From assembly GCA_965277355.1 (NCBI GenBank), contig CBDICN010000001.1:1482095-1546094 (forward strand): a stretch of DNA of 64,000 nucleotides, written 5' to 3'. This document shows positions 24,793 through 31,866 of this stretch, piece after piece. The translations under genes were made by a program, and so were the position numbers. Every line of letters begins with the position of its first letter. The stretch's first letter is position 1. A model generated the notes under the pieces. That model was given only the letters and a program-made list of their open reading frames with translations, was not told where the DNA came from and ran no database searches. The DNA comes from RH-AL1 sp965277355 (lineage in GTDB: Bacteria; Pseudomonadota; Alphaproteobacteria; Rhizobiales; Beijerinckiaceae).

Positions 24793-25239
24793 TCAGAATT
24801 TCGACACGAGCGCGACGCCGCCGACCAGCAACGCGCAGCCGAGAACGCGCTCCCAGTTGGCCGAGTGCTGCTCGAAGCCGAACCAGCCGAAATGGTCGAC
24901 CATCACCGAGAACACGAGCTGCCCGGAGACGACAAGCCCGATCAACGCGCCGGCACCGATCTTAGGGGCGAGCAGGATTGTGGCAGTGAGATAGGTCGCT
25001 CCGAGCACACCGCCGGCGAGCCACAGGTACCAGGGCGACGAGCGGATCATCTCGGCGCTCGGGTACTCGTTGCTGAGCGCCAGCGTGAGGCCGACCGTCG
25101 CGACGACGCCGATGATCATGTTCGCGGCGGCCGGAATATAGAGGTTGTGCAGGTGCTGGCCGAGCTGCTTGTTGGTGGCGACCTGCGCGGTCAGCACCAC
25201 GCCGCAAAAGGCCGCGCCAAGGAAGTAGAGATAAGCCAT
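24793..25239 (-). CDS. DMT-superfamily membrane protein (YdcZ/DUF606-like)
   Basis: A 148-residue protein with five predicted helices, half the size of typical DMT transporters, which fits the YdcZ/DUF606 group. Motifs: AYLYFLGAAFCGVVLTAQVA, NKQLGQHLHNLYIPAAANMI and GALIGLVVSGQLVFSVMVDH. The start at 25239 is taken because the longer frame extends into unrelated antisense sequence. Such half-size proteins may work as dimers. The substrate is unknown. Confidence 0.87.
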   Translation of the reverse strand: MAYLYFLGAAFCGVVLTAQVATNKQLGQHLHNLYIPAAANMIIGVVATVGLTLALSNEYPSAEMIRSSPWYLWLAGGVLGATYLTATILLAPKIGAGALIGLVVSGQLVFSVMVDHFGWFGFEQHSANWERVLGCALLVGGVALVSKF

Positions 25240-25395
25240 GCGACGCCCTCCGTCGCGGACGACGCGTCCGACCTGCCTACACAACAGGCGGCCGCCCACG
25301 CGGGCAAGGGCTGACGTTGGCGCAGTCTCCGCTAGTTTAGAAGCGGCAACCGGCACGCCCGCGCCCGGGCACGCCACAGACGACGAGGTGAGCAC

Positions 25396-26019
25396 TTGGA
25401 GCCGATGAAGCCGATGCAGCCTCTCCCGCCGATGAGGCCCATGGAACCGATGAAGCCGATGGAGCCCCTGAAGCCGATGGAGCCCCTGAAGCCCATCGCA
25501 ACAATGTCGCTCCACGAGCCATGGTGGCCGAACAATCTCGGACAGCCCTCCACGTCGGGCGCGCAGAACGACCTGCGCTACGCCGTGTTCCCGCAGGCGC
25601 GGCGCCTGCTCGTCGAGGAGGACGGCAGGCTTACCACCTACGACAGCGCCGATCATCGCATCGGCGGCGTCTCGCAGCAGAACGGGTCGAGCCGCTCGCT
25701 CGCGTTCACCAGCCAGCACGGGCCAGTGCGGCTCGACGAACTCGCGGTGATCGGAGCCTCCCACCAAGGCCAGCACACCACCGGGTCGACCGGAAGCGAT
25801 GCGAGCACCCCGCGGCACGAGAGGTCGTCGGCACCTCTCGTGACGTCGCCGGCGACCGTGACGCCGCCGCCGGCCGGCGAGCGGATCGTCTACAGCGAGG
25901 AGAGCAGTGCCGGCGGCCAGGTCAAGCTGATCGTCAGCGGCGCGTTCGACGAGGACGTGATCGAAGCGCTCGAGGATTTCCTCAAGCGCCAGCGGCGACG
26001 GTTGGAACGACGCGGCTAA
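25396..26019 (+). CDS. Met-Pro-repeat protein A, unknown function
   Basis: A 207-residue protein. Residues 1-35 are tripeptides of the form M-x-P (MEPMKPMQPLPPMRPMEPM and on) with some Leu substitutions. Then comes a conserved module of about 85 residues (EPWWPNNLGQPSTSGAQNDL, RYAVFPQARRLLVEEDGRLT, VSQQNG, LDELAVIG), a Ser/Thr-rich linker, and a C-terminal module (VKLIVSGAFDEDVIEALEDF then LKRQRRRLERR). The TTG at 25396 has GAGGTG 6 bp upstream; several in-frame ATGs follow. No signal peptide or membrane segment. It is paralogous to the next gene, 38 bp downstream. Similar sequences occur in rhizobia to my knowledge, without a known role. Confidence 0.8.
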   Translation: MEPMKPMQPLPPMRPMEPMKPMEPLKPMEPLKPIATMSLHEPWWPNNLGQPSTSGAQNDLRYAVFPQARRLLVEEDGRLTTYDSADHRIGGVSQQNGSSRSLAFTSQHGPVRLDELAVIGASHQGQHTTGSTGSDASTPRHERSSAPLVTSPATVTPPPAGERIVYSEESSAGGQVKLIVSGAFDEDVIEALEDFLKRQRRRLERRG

Positions 26020-26057
26020 CCAGACTGTTCGTCACCGCACCCATGATGAGGATTACC

Positions 26058-26141
26058 ATGGAACCGATGAAGCCAATGAAACCCATGGAGCCGATGAAAC
26101 CCATGGAGCCGATGAAACCCATGGAGCCGATGAAGCCAATG
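26058..26141 (+). repeat. 9-bp-periodic (Met-Glu/Lys-Pro)n coding repeat
   Basis: 84 bp encode nine M-E/K-P tripeptides plus a final Met; the dominant 18-bp unit encodes MEPMKP and recurs almost without change, so slippage could alter the number. A more diverged version occupies 25402-25500 in the upstream paralogue. Confidence 0.85.
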
Positions 26142-26393
26142 GCCTCCGGCGAGGCTTGGTGGCCCGAGGGCCTGGGCAAGCCCTCGTCGTCGGGGTCGCA
26201 GAACGGCATGCGCTACGCCTTCTTCCCCGACAAACGCCGCCTGCTCGTTGAGACGAACAACAAGCTCACGAGCTATGACAGCGGTAGCCACGAGATCAGT
26301 GGCGTTTCTCAGCAAGACAGCGGCGAACGCTCGTTGGCCTTCTCGGACCAGGACGGCACGGTGAAGCTCGACGAGCTCAAGGCGGTCGGCTGA
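26058..26393 (+). CDS. Met-Pro-repeat protein B, unknown function
   Basis: A 111-residue paralogue of the preceding gene. The N-terminus is nine near-perfect M-E/K-P tripeptides, then the same module (EAWWPEGLGKPSSSGSQNGM, RYAFFPDKRRLLVETNNKLT, SGVSQQDS, LDELKAVG), and it stops where protein A continues into its linker. The start ATG 26058 follows AGGA by about 6 bp; ATGs at 26043 and 26046 are alternatives. The module contains invariant WWP and FFP/VFP motifs, suggesting a small beta-rich fold. Regular Met spacing could bind Cu(I) or form a polyproline-like rod, which is inference only. Confidence 0.82.
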   Translation: MEPMKPMKPMEPMKPMEPMKPMEPMKPMASGEAWWPEGLGKPSSSGSQNGMRYAFFPDKRRLLVETNNKLTSYDSGSHEISGVSQQDSGERSLAFSDQDGTVKLDELKAVG

Positions 26394-26553
26394 GGCGCGT
26401 CAACCGCTTGATCGCGCAGGCACGAAGCTAACGCTTATCCGGCGTCCCAACTCGGCGGCACCTGCCCCGGAAGCTGGCCGAGAACAGAGCGTGCGTGTGA
26501 AGAGGGCGCTATCGGCGGGCATTTCGCCACCTCGCCGCGAATGGCGAACGACG

Positions 26554-26582
26554 AAAACGCCCGCGAGAATGGCTCGCGGGCG
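26554..26582 (-). terminator. Intrinsic terminator of the DUF892 gene
   Basis: A 10-bp perfect stem (26558-26567 with 26573-26582), 5-base loop and, on the reverse strand, a following TTTT. It lies 27 bp beyond the stop at 26609. Confidence 0.8.
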
Positions 26583-26608
26583 GTGTCGCACTTGCTTTGG
26601 CAGGCGGT

Positions 26609-27103
26609 TTAGGCCGCGGCCTTCTCCAGATGCAGGGCCAGTGTGCTGGCGTATTCGTCGGCCTTGTAGATGCCGGAGACAACGTCCTTGAGCTTGGCCG
26701 TGTCGTCCTTTTTGCCCAAAGCCTTGGCATAGGCGACTGCCGAACCGAAACCGGCGATGCCGTAGTGCGACATGCGCTGATACTGCGCGATGATCTCGAT
26801 GTCCTGCAGCACCTTCTCGGACGGCGCTTCCTTGACACCATGCTTCAGGGCCTCGGTCACAAGGCCCTCCATGCCCTTGCAATGGTCCGGCTTCACCTTG
26901 CCGCCGGCTTTCTCGATCAGGCCCTTGATGGTGTCGGTATGTTTGGTGATGCCATCGACGGAATGCGTGAGCATCTGCTTGAGCTTGGGGTCGCTGACGT
27001 GGCCGCTGAGTTGCTGGACGGCTTTCGTCATCTGGTCGTTCGCCGACCAAAGGTCCTGCATCTCTTCCACATAGAGTTCTTCGAGCGTGCTGAGTGCTGA
27101 CAT
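26609..27103 (-). CDS. DUF892 (YciE/YciF-like) ferritin-like protein
   Basis: A 164-residue all-helical protein of the YciE/YciF family, induced by osmotic and general stress in other bacteria and folded like ferritin/rubrerythrin. Family blocks: LEELYVEEMQDLWSANDQM, KQMLTHSVDGITKHTDTIKG, DIEIIAQYQRMSHYGIAGFG. Candidate metal ligands are Glu and His in EELYVEE and YQRMSHYG. Start ATG 27103 follows GGGAGAGAA. It is monocistronic with its own terminator. Whether it binds iron is not shown for this protein. Confidence 0.93.
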   Translation of the reverse strand: MSALSTLEELYVEEMQDLWSANDQMTKAVQQLSGHVSDPKLKQMLTHSVDGITKHTDTIKGLIEKAGGKVKPDHCKGMEGLVTEALKHGVKEAPSEKVLQDIEIIAQYQRMSHYGIAGFGSAVAYAKALGKKDDTAKLKDVVSGIYKADEYASTLALHLEKAAA

Positions 27104-27261
27104 GCGTTCTCTCCCTTGCGTTGAGCCCGTTCAATGATGCCCCGGCGCAAAGGTTCTCTCATTCGCCGTGACCTACCGCCGCTTCCTGCCAAGCTCGCGG
27201 TATGTGTTTGGCGGCGGCAAGCCGTCGGCCGGCACAGATGCGAGCACGTTCGGTCTCGAGG

Positions 27262-27303
27262 GCGCCGACGGCGCTGCGGATGGCAAGCAGATCCTCGCGG
27301 GCG
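27262..27303. repeat. 42-bp repeat, copy 1
   Basis: Nearly identical to 30513-30554 (one substitution and one indel). In the second copy it is part of an SDR-gene remnant; here it is isolated, followed at once by the 3' end of the LysR gene. A recombination footprint is the likely origin. Confidence 0.7.
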
Positions 27304-27327
27304 CCGACGCAGCTATGAAGGCCATGC

Positions 27328-28286
27328 TCATCGACGAGCGAGATGCCCGATTCGGGTCACGCTACCCGTCGCGTTGGCCGCGCGAAGAAAGGCGACGCCT
27401 AGACCCCGGTTGTCCTGCAGCTCCTTCTGAATATAGGCGATCAACGCGGCGACGCGGGGGGAGCGGCCTCGGCTCGGCGCATAGGCGATCGAAAGAGTGA
27501 CGTCGGCGGGACGCCAAGATTTGCACACCTGCACCAGCGCCGCCTGCGCGAGTTGGGCGTGCATGCACCACAACGGCAGCACGGCATAGCCGACGCCCTC
27601 CAGCACCGCGGTGCGCGCCGCGTACAGATTGTCAGTGTTGAACATGACCCGCTGCCGGAGCTGAAACGTGGCACCGCTGCCGTCGGTCAATGCAACCACG
27701 CCCGGCACGAACGTGGATAGGCGCACGGCCGGCGTCGGCTGCAACTCGCGCGGATGCGAGACTTCAGGCCGCCCTGCCGCCGTCACGATCGCGCGCTCGA
27801 TACGGTAGATGTGCCGCACCACGAGGTCGTCGCGATGGATCTCGCCGACGCGGATCCACAAGTCATACCCACCTGCGGTCACGTCTACCGTATCGTCACG
27901 CAGGTGCCACTCGATCGCGAGGTCGGGATGAGCCCGGAGGAAACGCGCGACGATCACGGTGAGAAATCCCCCGCCGGTGGCGATGGGCACGGCGACGCGG
28001 ATTGTGCCAGAGAGTGTGGTGTTAACCCCCTTCGCGACATCGACGGCCTCATGCCAGCCGTCGACCAGACGCCGCGCCGGAGCGAGGAAGTCCCGGCCTG
28101 CTTGGGTCAAGCTGAGCCCCTGCGGCGAGCGGTCTACGAGTTTCGTCCCAACCCGATGCTCGAGCCGCTTGAGAAACCGGCTCGCTGTCGGCTGCGACAG
28201 GCCGAGCGCACGGGCAGCCAGCGAGATCTGCCCCGTCTCCGCGACACCGTGATCAGAGCCAGCCGATCCGTCGCGACCAATGCCAT
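27328..28286 (-). pseudogene. LysR-family regulator, frameshifted in the DNA-binding domain
   Basis: The helix-turn-helix begins in one frame from ATG 28286 (MALVATDRLALITVS), then jumps at about 28240 to the frame ETGQISLAARALGLSQPTAS then RFLKRLEHRVGTKLVDRSPQ, which runs through LTQAGRDFLAPARRL and a full effector-binding domain to the stop at 27328. Two extra bases (or one missing) disrupt the gene exactly in the recognition region. The remaining 260 residues from ATG 28110 lack the DNA-binding domain. Apart from the shift the protein looks well conserved, so the damage is recent or an assembly error. Confidence 0.8.
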
Positions 28287-28628
28287 GTGCGCCAGGTCGT
28301 GATCCTCAGCGTGGGGTCGGTCTGGAAATCCCCCTACGAGCTCTATGCGCACGCGGCGGCCGCCCGCCACGCGGGTCTTTCGGCGGCGTGCGTGGCGGCG
28401 CTCGTGGCGGGCGAGCCCAGTCCTGAGCTTGCGGCCGAGGAGACGATCGCCCAGCGCCTTGCGTCGACGCTCGCAGCCGAGCACGCCGTCGACGACGATC
28501 TTTACGCGGAAGCGCTGCGGCGGCTCGGCGAGAAAGGACTCGTCGACATCGCGGTTCTCGCCGGCTGCTATCACCTCGTCTGCGGCTTGCTCAACCTTTT
28601 CGCCATCCCCGCCCCGAAGCCGGCGTAG
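28287..28628 (+). CDS. Carboxymuconolactone decarboxylase family protein, N-terminally truncated
   Basis: A 113-residue frame from GTG 28287 covering only the C-terminal part of an AhpD-like/CMD protein (usually about 180 residues): VVILSVGSVWKSPYELYAHA, LASTLAAEHAVDDDLYAEAL, KGLVDIAVLAGCYHLVCGLL. The missing first 60-70 residues are replaced directly by the divergent LysR start one base away, leaving no promoter or intergenic space. It is probably non-functional although its frame is open. The gene once likely stood divergent from the LysR gene. Confidence 0.7.
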   Translation: MRQVVILSVGSVWKSPYELYAHAAAARHAGLSAACVAALVAGEPSPELAAEETIAQRLASTLAAEHAVDDDLYAEALRRLGEKGLVDIAVLAGCYHLVCGLLNLFAIPAPKPA

Positions 28629-28652
28629 CCAGTACCCCGGAGGTCCGATCCC

Positions 28653-29618
28653 ATGCCCAGCGCGCCGCAAGCCAAGCTTACCGTCGTGGCCGAATTCCCC
28701 GCGCAATTCTTCCTGGAGAACCTGGCAGTTCGCGCCGACGGATCGATGCTGATCACAGTGGCGAACCGCAAGGAGCTGTGGTTCGTGCCCACGCCAGGCG
28801 ATACCCTGCCCGTCAAGCCGCTTCTCCTCTTCACTTTCGAGTTCAACACCCTCTTCGTCGTGGAATGGAGGCCCGAGCGCTTTTTGCTCGGCGTTGCCGA
28901 CGTCTACGACACGCATGAGTCGCGGCTCTACGAGCTCGTCCTGACGGGCTGGACGCCCGGCGCTCCGGTCGCGCCGCGCCGCGTGCTCGAGTTCCCGAAG
29001 CCGTGGGTCGGGCTCAACGGCGGCTGCCTTATCGCGCCGAACGTGCTGCTCGCGGCCGGCATGGCAAACCTTATTTGGCGGGTCGGCCTCGGCGACGACG
29101 CAAGCGCGTCGGCCCGCATCTGGCTCCAGCACGACAACATGAAGAACCGGTCCGGCGAGAAGAAACCTGAGCAGCCGGGCACCAACGGAGTCCAGTTCGA
29201 CCGAAAAACCGGCTATCTCTATTACACCACGACATCACAGCAGATGATGCTGCGCGTGAAGGTCGATCCCGACACGCAGGATCCGATCGGGCTTCCCGAA
29301 TTCGTCGCCGGCGGCCGCCAGTGGGACGACTTCCTGATCGACGAGGACCGGGGAATCGCCTACGCGACGACGCACCGCGAGAACACCATCGATCGCGTGC
29401 GCCTGGCCCATGACGGCAACCGCGAGGGCAGGACCGTGATCGCCGGCGACCCTTTTACCGACACGCTCGTCGGCCCCTCGGCAGGCGCCTGGGGACGCGC
29501 GGCCGGCGACAGGGGCCGCATCGCCTACTTCTCGAGCGACGGCGGCACCGCGCAACCGCCCGACGGCAAGTACCGCACGGCGAAGGTGCTCCGCGCCGAG
29601 CTGCCGCCGGTGGCCTGA
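28653..29618 (+). CDS. SMP-30-like beta-propeller protein
   Basis: A 321-residue protein predicted to fold as a six-bladed beta-propeller like SMP-30/gluconolactonases. Evidence is the blade-like repetition: NLAVRADGSMLITVANRKEL, GGCLIAPNVLLAAGMANLIW, NGVQFDRKTGYLYYTTTSQQ, WDDFLIDEDRGIAYATTHREN. The Asn and Asp in NGVQFD and DDFLIDED occupy positions of metal ligands in the family. GGAGG precedes the ATG. No signal peptide is seen. It is the only intact enzyme-like gene in the 27-30.8 kb stretch. Substrate unknown; a lactonase is one possibility. Confidence 0.75.
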   Translation: MPSAPQAKLTVVAEFPAQFFLENLAVRADGSMLITVANRKELWFVPTPGDTLPVKPLLLFTFEFNTLFVVEWRPERFLLGVADVYDTHESRLYELVLTGWTPGAPVAPRRVLEFPKPWVGLNGGCLIAPNVLLAAGMANLIWRVGLGDDASASARIWLQHDNMKNRSGEKKPEQPGTNGVQFDRKTGYLYYTTTSQQMMLRVKVDPDTQDPIGLPEFVAGGRQWDDFLIDEDRGIAYATTHRENTIDRVRLAHDGNREGRTVIAGDPFTDTLVGPSAGAWGRAAGDRGRIAYFSSDGGTAQPPDGKYRTAKVLRAELPPVA

Positions 29619-29645
29619 TCCGCAATTGCGAAGAGGAGAAGCACC

Positions 29646-30300
29646 ATGGCAGACCGTTCGCGCCGGCTCGAAACCGTCGGCGCCGGTGATGCCAAAATCG
29701 TGACCTGCATCGATGGGGAGGGGCCGACGCTCGTCATGCTGCCCTCCTATGGCCGCGACGGGCTCGATGATTTCGATGGCGTCACGGACCGCATCGTCGC
29801 GGCGGGCTGGCGCGTGCTGCGCCCACAGCCGCGCGGCACCGCGGGCTCGGTCGGGCCGATGCAGGGCATCGTCCTCAAAGACCTCGCACGTGACGCCGCG
29901 CGCCATAGAGCAGCTCGGCGGGGCGCCGCCGTCGTGCTCGGCCATGCGTTCGGCAATTTTGTTGCGCGCGTGGTCACGCGACCCTCAACAAATGTGGCGC
30001 TCAGGGTACATGTTCTTTTTCCAACTCCGAGGTTTCTCCGACTGGTGGATGCGGAGGCATCGCGGTGCTGCGGTGCTGCGGCTTTGGCGACGCTGGAGTC
30101 CAGGGTGGTCGCCGTCGCCCGAGCGCGTTGAGAGCTTGCGCCGTCGTTTCTCGGACCCGGCCGTCGTGCTTGCGGCGCTCAGCTACTACCGACAAGTTCT
30201 AGACGAGAAAACAATTAAGGGGCGCGCGTCCGCAGCGTTGATCGCCGGAACTGTCAAAGCTCCGCGCTGGCGCTTTGCGGCCAAAACGATGGCTGCATAA
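29646..30300 (+). pseudogene. Chimeric alpha/beta-hydrolase remnant
   Basis: The N-terminal half from ATG 29646 is hydrolase-like (EGPTLVMLPSYGRDGLDDFD, AGWRVLRPQPRGTAGS, VVLGHAFGNFVARVV). After about 29980 the family sequence reappears only in another frame and at the C-terminal end of the fold (YMFFFQLRGFSDWW, LWRRWSPGWSPSPE, FSDPAVVLAALSYYR) up to 30300. The central cap region is missing. The two halves probably come from different hydrolase genes joined by a deletion. Not functional as it stands. Confidence 0.7.
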
Positions 30301-30445
30301 GCGCCCAGATTTTCGAGGCAGCCATGTCGGCTCAAGCATTTCCATGCGGCATCGTACAATACACAGTCGCCAACGCGGTCATTTTCCTCATGCCGAGCGC
30401 CCGGAAATCGTAAATGACCAGTTACGTAACTGGTTAGTTCATCGA

Positions 30446-30823
30446 TCAGCCTAGTCTTGATAGCAAATACTTACCAGACCATGGTACTTGTCCGAGATTA
30501 ATTGCGGTGAGCGCGCCGACGGCGTTTGCGGATGGCAAGCAGATCCTCGCGGGCGAGTATGCCGTGCAGCGCGTGGCTTTTCGATCGACGATCGGGATCA
30601 TGCCGCAGTCCTCCGCGATCATCTCGAAGCTCGTGTCGGTCATGCCGGGAGTGACGACGGCGACACGCAATAGACCGGCGACTTCCTGTCGCAAACCTTC
30701 GGAAACGGCGACTACAGCGGCTTTCGTGCCCCCGAATAGATCGTCCAAGGCCGGATGGGCAAGATAGCACAGCGGCCAGAAAGGCATATGTGAAGAAAAT
30801 CTTTGTAGTCTACCTTCATACAT
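30446..30823 (-). pseudogene. Short-chain dehydrogenase/reductase remnant
   Basis: The reverse frame holds the second half of an SDR core: GGTKAAVVAVSEGLRQEVAG then RVAVVTPGMTDTSFE. The catalytic Tyr of YGGTK is replaced by Phe, the NAD-binding half is gone, and the C-terminus drifts into the 42-bp repeat. It is divergent from the marR gene, an arrangement common for SDR/MarR pairs, so it is probably what is left of the regulator's former target. Confidence 0.65.
30513..30554. repeat. 42-bp repeat, copy 2
   Basis: Matches 27262-27303 except for one substitution and one extra base, same orientation. It lies within the 3' part of the SDR remnant. Confidence 0.7.
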
Positions 30824-30837
30824 GTCATGATCGGTGA

Positions 30838-31290
30838 ATGAAGCCAGAACCAGCCGAGTCCGAAAGCGCTCAAGCCTCCGCCCTCGCCGAAGAGCTCCGC
30901 GTCGTGATCGGTGCGCTTAGCCGGCGCCTGCGTGAGCAGGCCGACGTCGGCGACCTGACTTCGGCGCAAAAGTCCGTGCTCCTGCGGCTCGAGCGCGCCG
31001 GGCCTACGACCGGGAGCGCGTTGGCACGGGCCGAGGCGATGCGGCCGCAATCGATGGGCGCGATCATCGCGGCCCTGGAGACGGCCGGGTATGTGGCGGG
31101 CGCGCCCGACCCCTCGGACGGGCGCCAGACCATCCTCTCGCTCACCGATCATTTTCGCGATCGGGTGAGCGCGGGTCGGGCGGTTCGCCAGGACTGGCTG
31201 CTGCGCACCTTGCAGGCGCGGCTGACCGCGCAGGAACAGCACCAGCTCGCCGGCGCCGTGGAACTCCTCAACCGCCTCCTCGCCTCCTAG
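30838..31290 (+). CDS. MarR-family transcriptional regulator
   Basis: A 150-residue winged-helix regulator: LREQADVGDLTSAQKSVLLR leads into the DNA-binding block GSALARAEAMRPQSMGAIIA then ALETAGYVAGAPDPSDGRQT, with the wing Asp-Gly-Arg motif of MarR proteins. It heads a run with an isochorismatase-like hydrolase and a DHA2 exporter, and is divergent from an SDR remnant. The usual mode is repression of neighbouring export and detoxification genes, relieved by a small ligand; that is inference from the family. Confidence 0.92.
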   Translation: MKPEPAESESAQASALAEELRVVIGALSRRLREQADVGDLTSAQKSVLLRLERAGPTTGSALARAEAMRPQSMGAIIAALETAGYVAGAPDPSDGRQTILSLTDHFRDRVSAGRAVRQDWLLRTLQARLTAQEQHQLAGAVELLNRLLAS

Positions 31291-31308
31291 CAACCACAAG
31301 GTTCACGC

Positions 31309-31866
31309 ATGACCGTCACCACCCTCGACCCGAACACCGCGCTCGTCGTCATCGATCTGCAGAAGGGCCTCGTCGGCCTCCCCACCGTCCATCCCGTCGG
31401 CGGCGTCCTAGCCTCCGCCGCGGCTCTGACCGTCGCGTTCCGGCGCCGCGGCCTGCCGGTGTTTCTGGTCAACGTCACGGGCGGCGCACCGGGCCGGACC
31501 GAGCAAAGCCATAGCCTCGAAGGCATGCCAGCGGATTGGGCCGATCTCGTGCCCGAGCTGGGAGCTCAGCCCAAAGACCTGCTGGTCACCAAGAGGACGT
31601 GGGGCGCCTTCACCAACACCGACCTCGAAGCGCGGCTGAAGGCTCTCGGCGTCACCCAATTGGTGCTCGCCGGCGTCGCCACCAGCATGGGCGTGGAGTC
31701 GACCGCCCGCCATGGCCATGAACTCGGCTTCAACGTCACCCTGGCGCTCGACGCCATGACCGACCTGAGCCTCGAGGCGCACGACAACAGCGTCGCCCGG
31801 ATCTTTCCACGACTGGGCGAAACCGGGTCCGCCCGGGAGATCGTCGGCCTGCTCGATCGCGCATGA
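31309..31866 (+). CDS. Isochorismatase-like hydrolase lacking the nucleophilic Cys
   Basis: A 185-residue cysteine-hydrolase-fold protein. Asp16 (LVVIDLQKG) and Lys95 (TKRTWGAF) of the triad are present, but the usual Cys position is Gly128 in AGVATSMGVESTA, as in isochorismatases that do not use a thiol. So it may hydrolyse a vinyl ether or other small molecule without an acyl-enzyme step. It follows marR by 18 bp and its stop overlaps the exporter start as ATGA, so regulator, hydrolase and pump form one operon. Substrate unknown. Confidence 0.88.
   Translation: MTVTTLDPNTALVVIDLQKGLVGLPTVHPVGGVLASAAALTVAFRRRGLPVFLVNVTGGAPGRTEQSHSLEGMPADWADLVPELGAQPKDLLVTKRTWGAFTNTDLEARLKALGVTQLVLAGVATSMGVESTARHGHELGFNVTLALDAMTDLSLEAHDNSVARIFPRLGETGSAREIVGLLDRA

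Noticed and set aside
25982..26315. Antisense frames encoding repeats of Gly-Phe-Ile-Gly-Ser-Met or His-Arg-Leu-His-Gly
   Set aside because: They are the reverse translation of the Met-Pro repeat; the forward frames have ribosome-binding sites and a conserved downstream domain.
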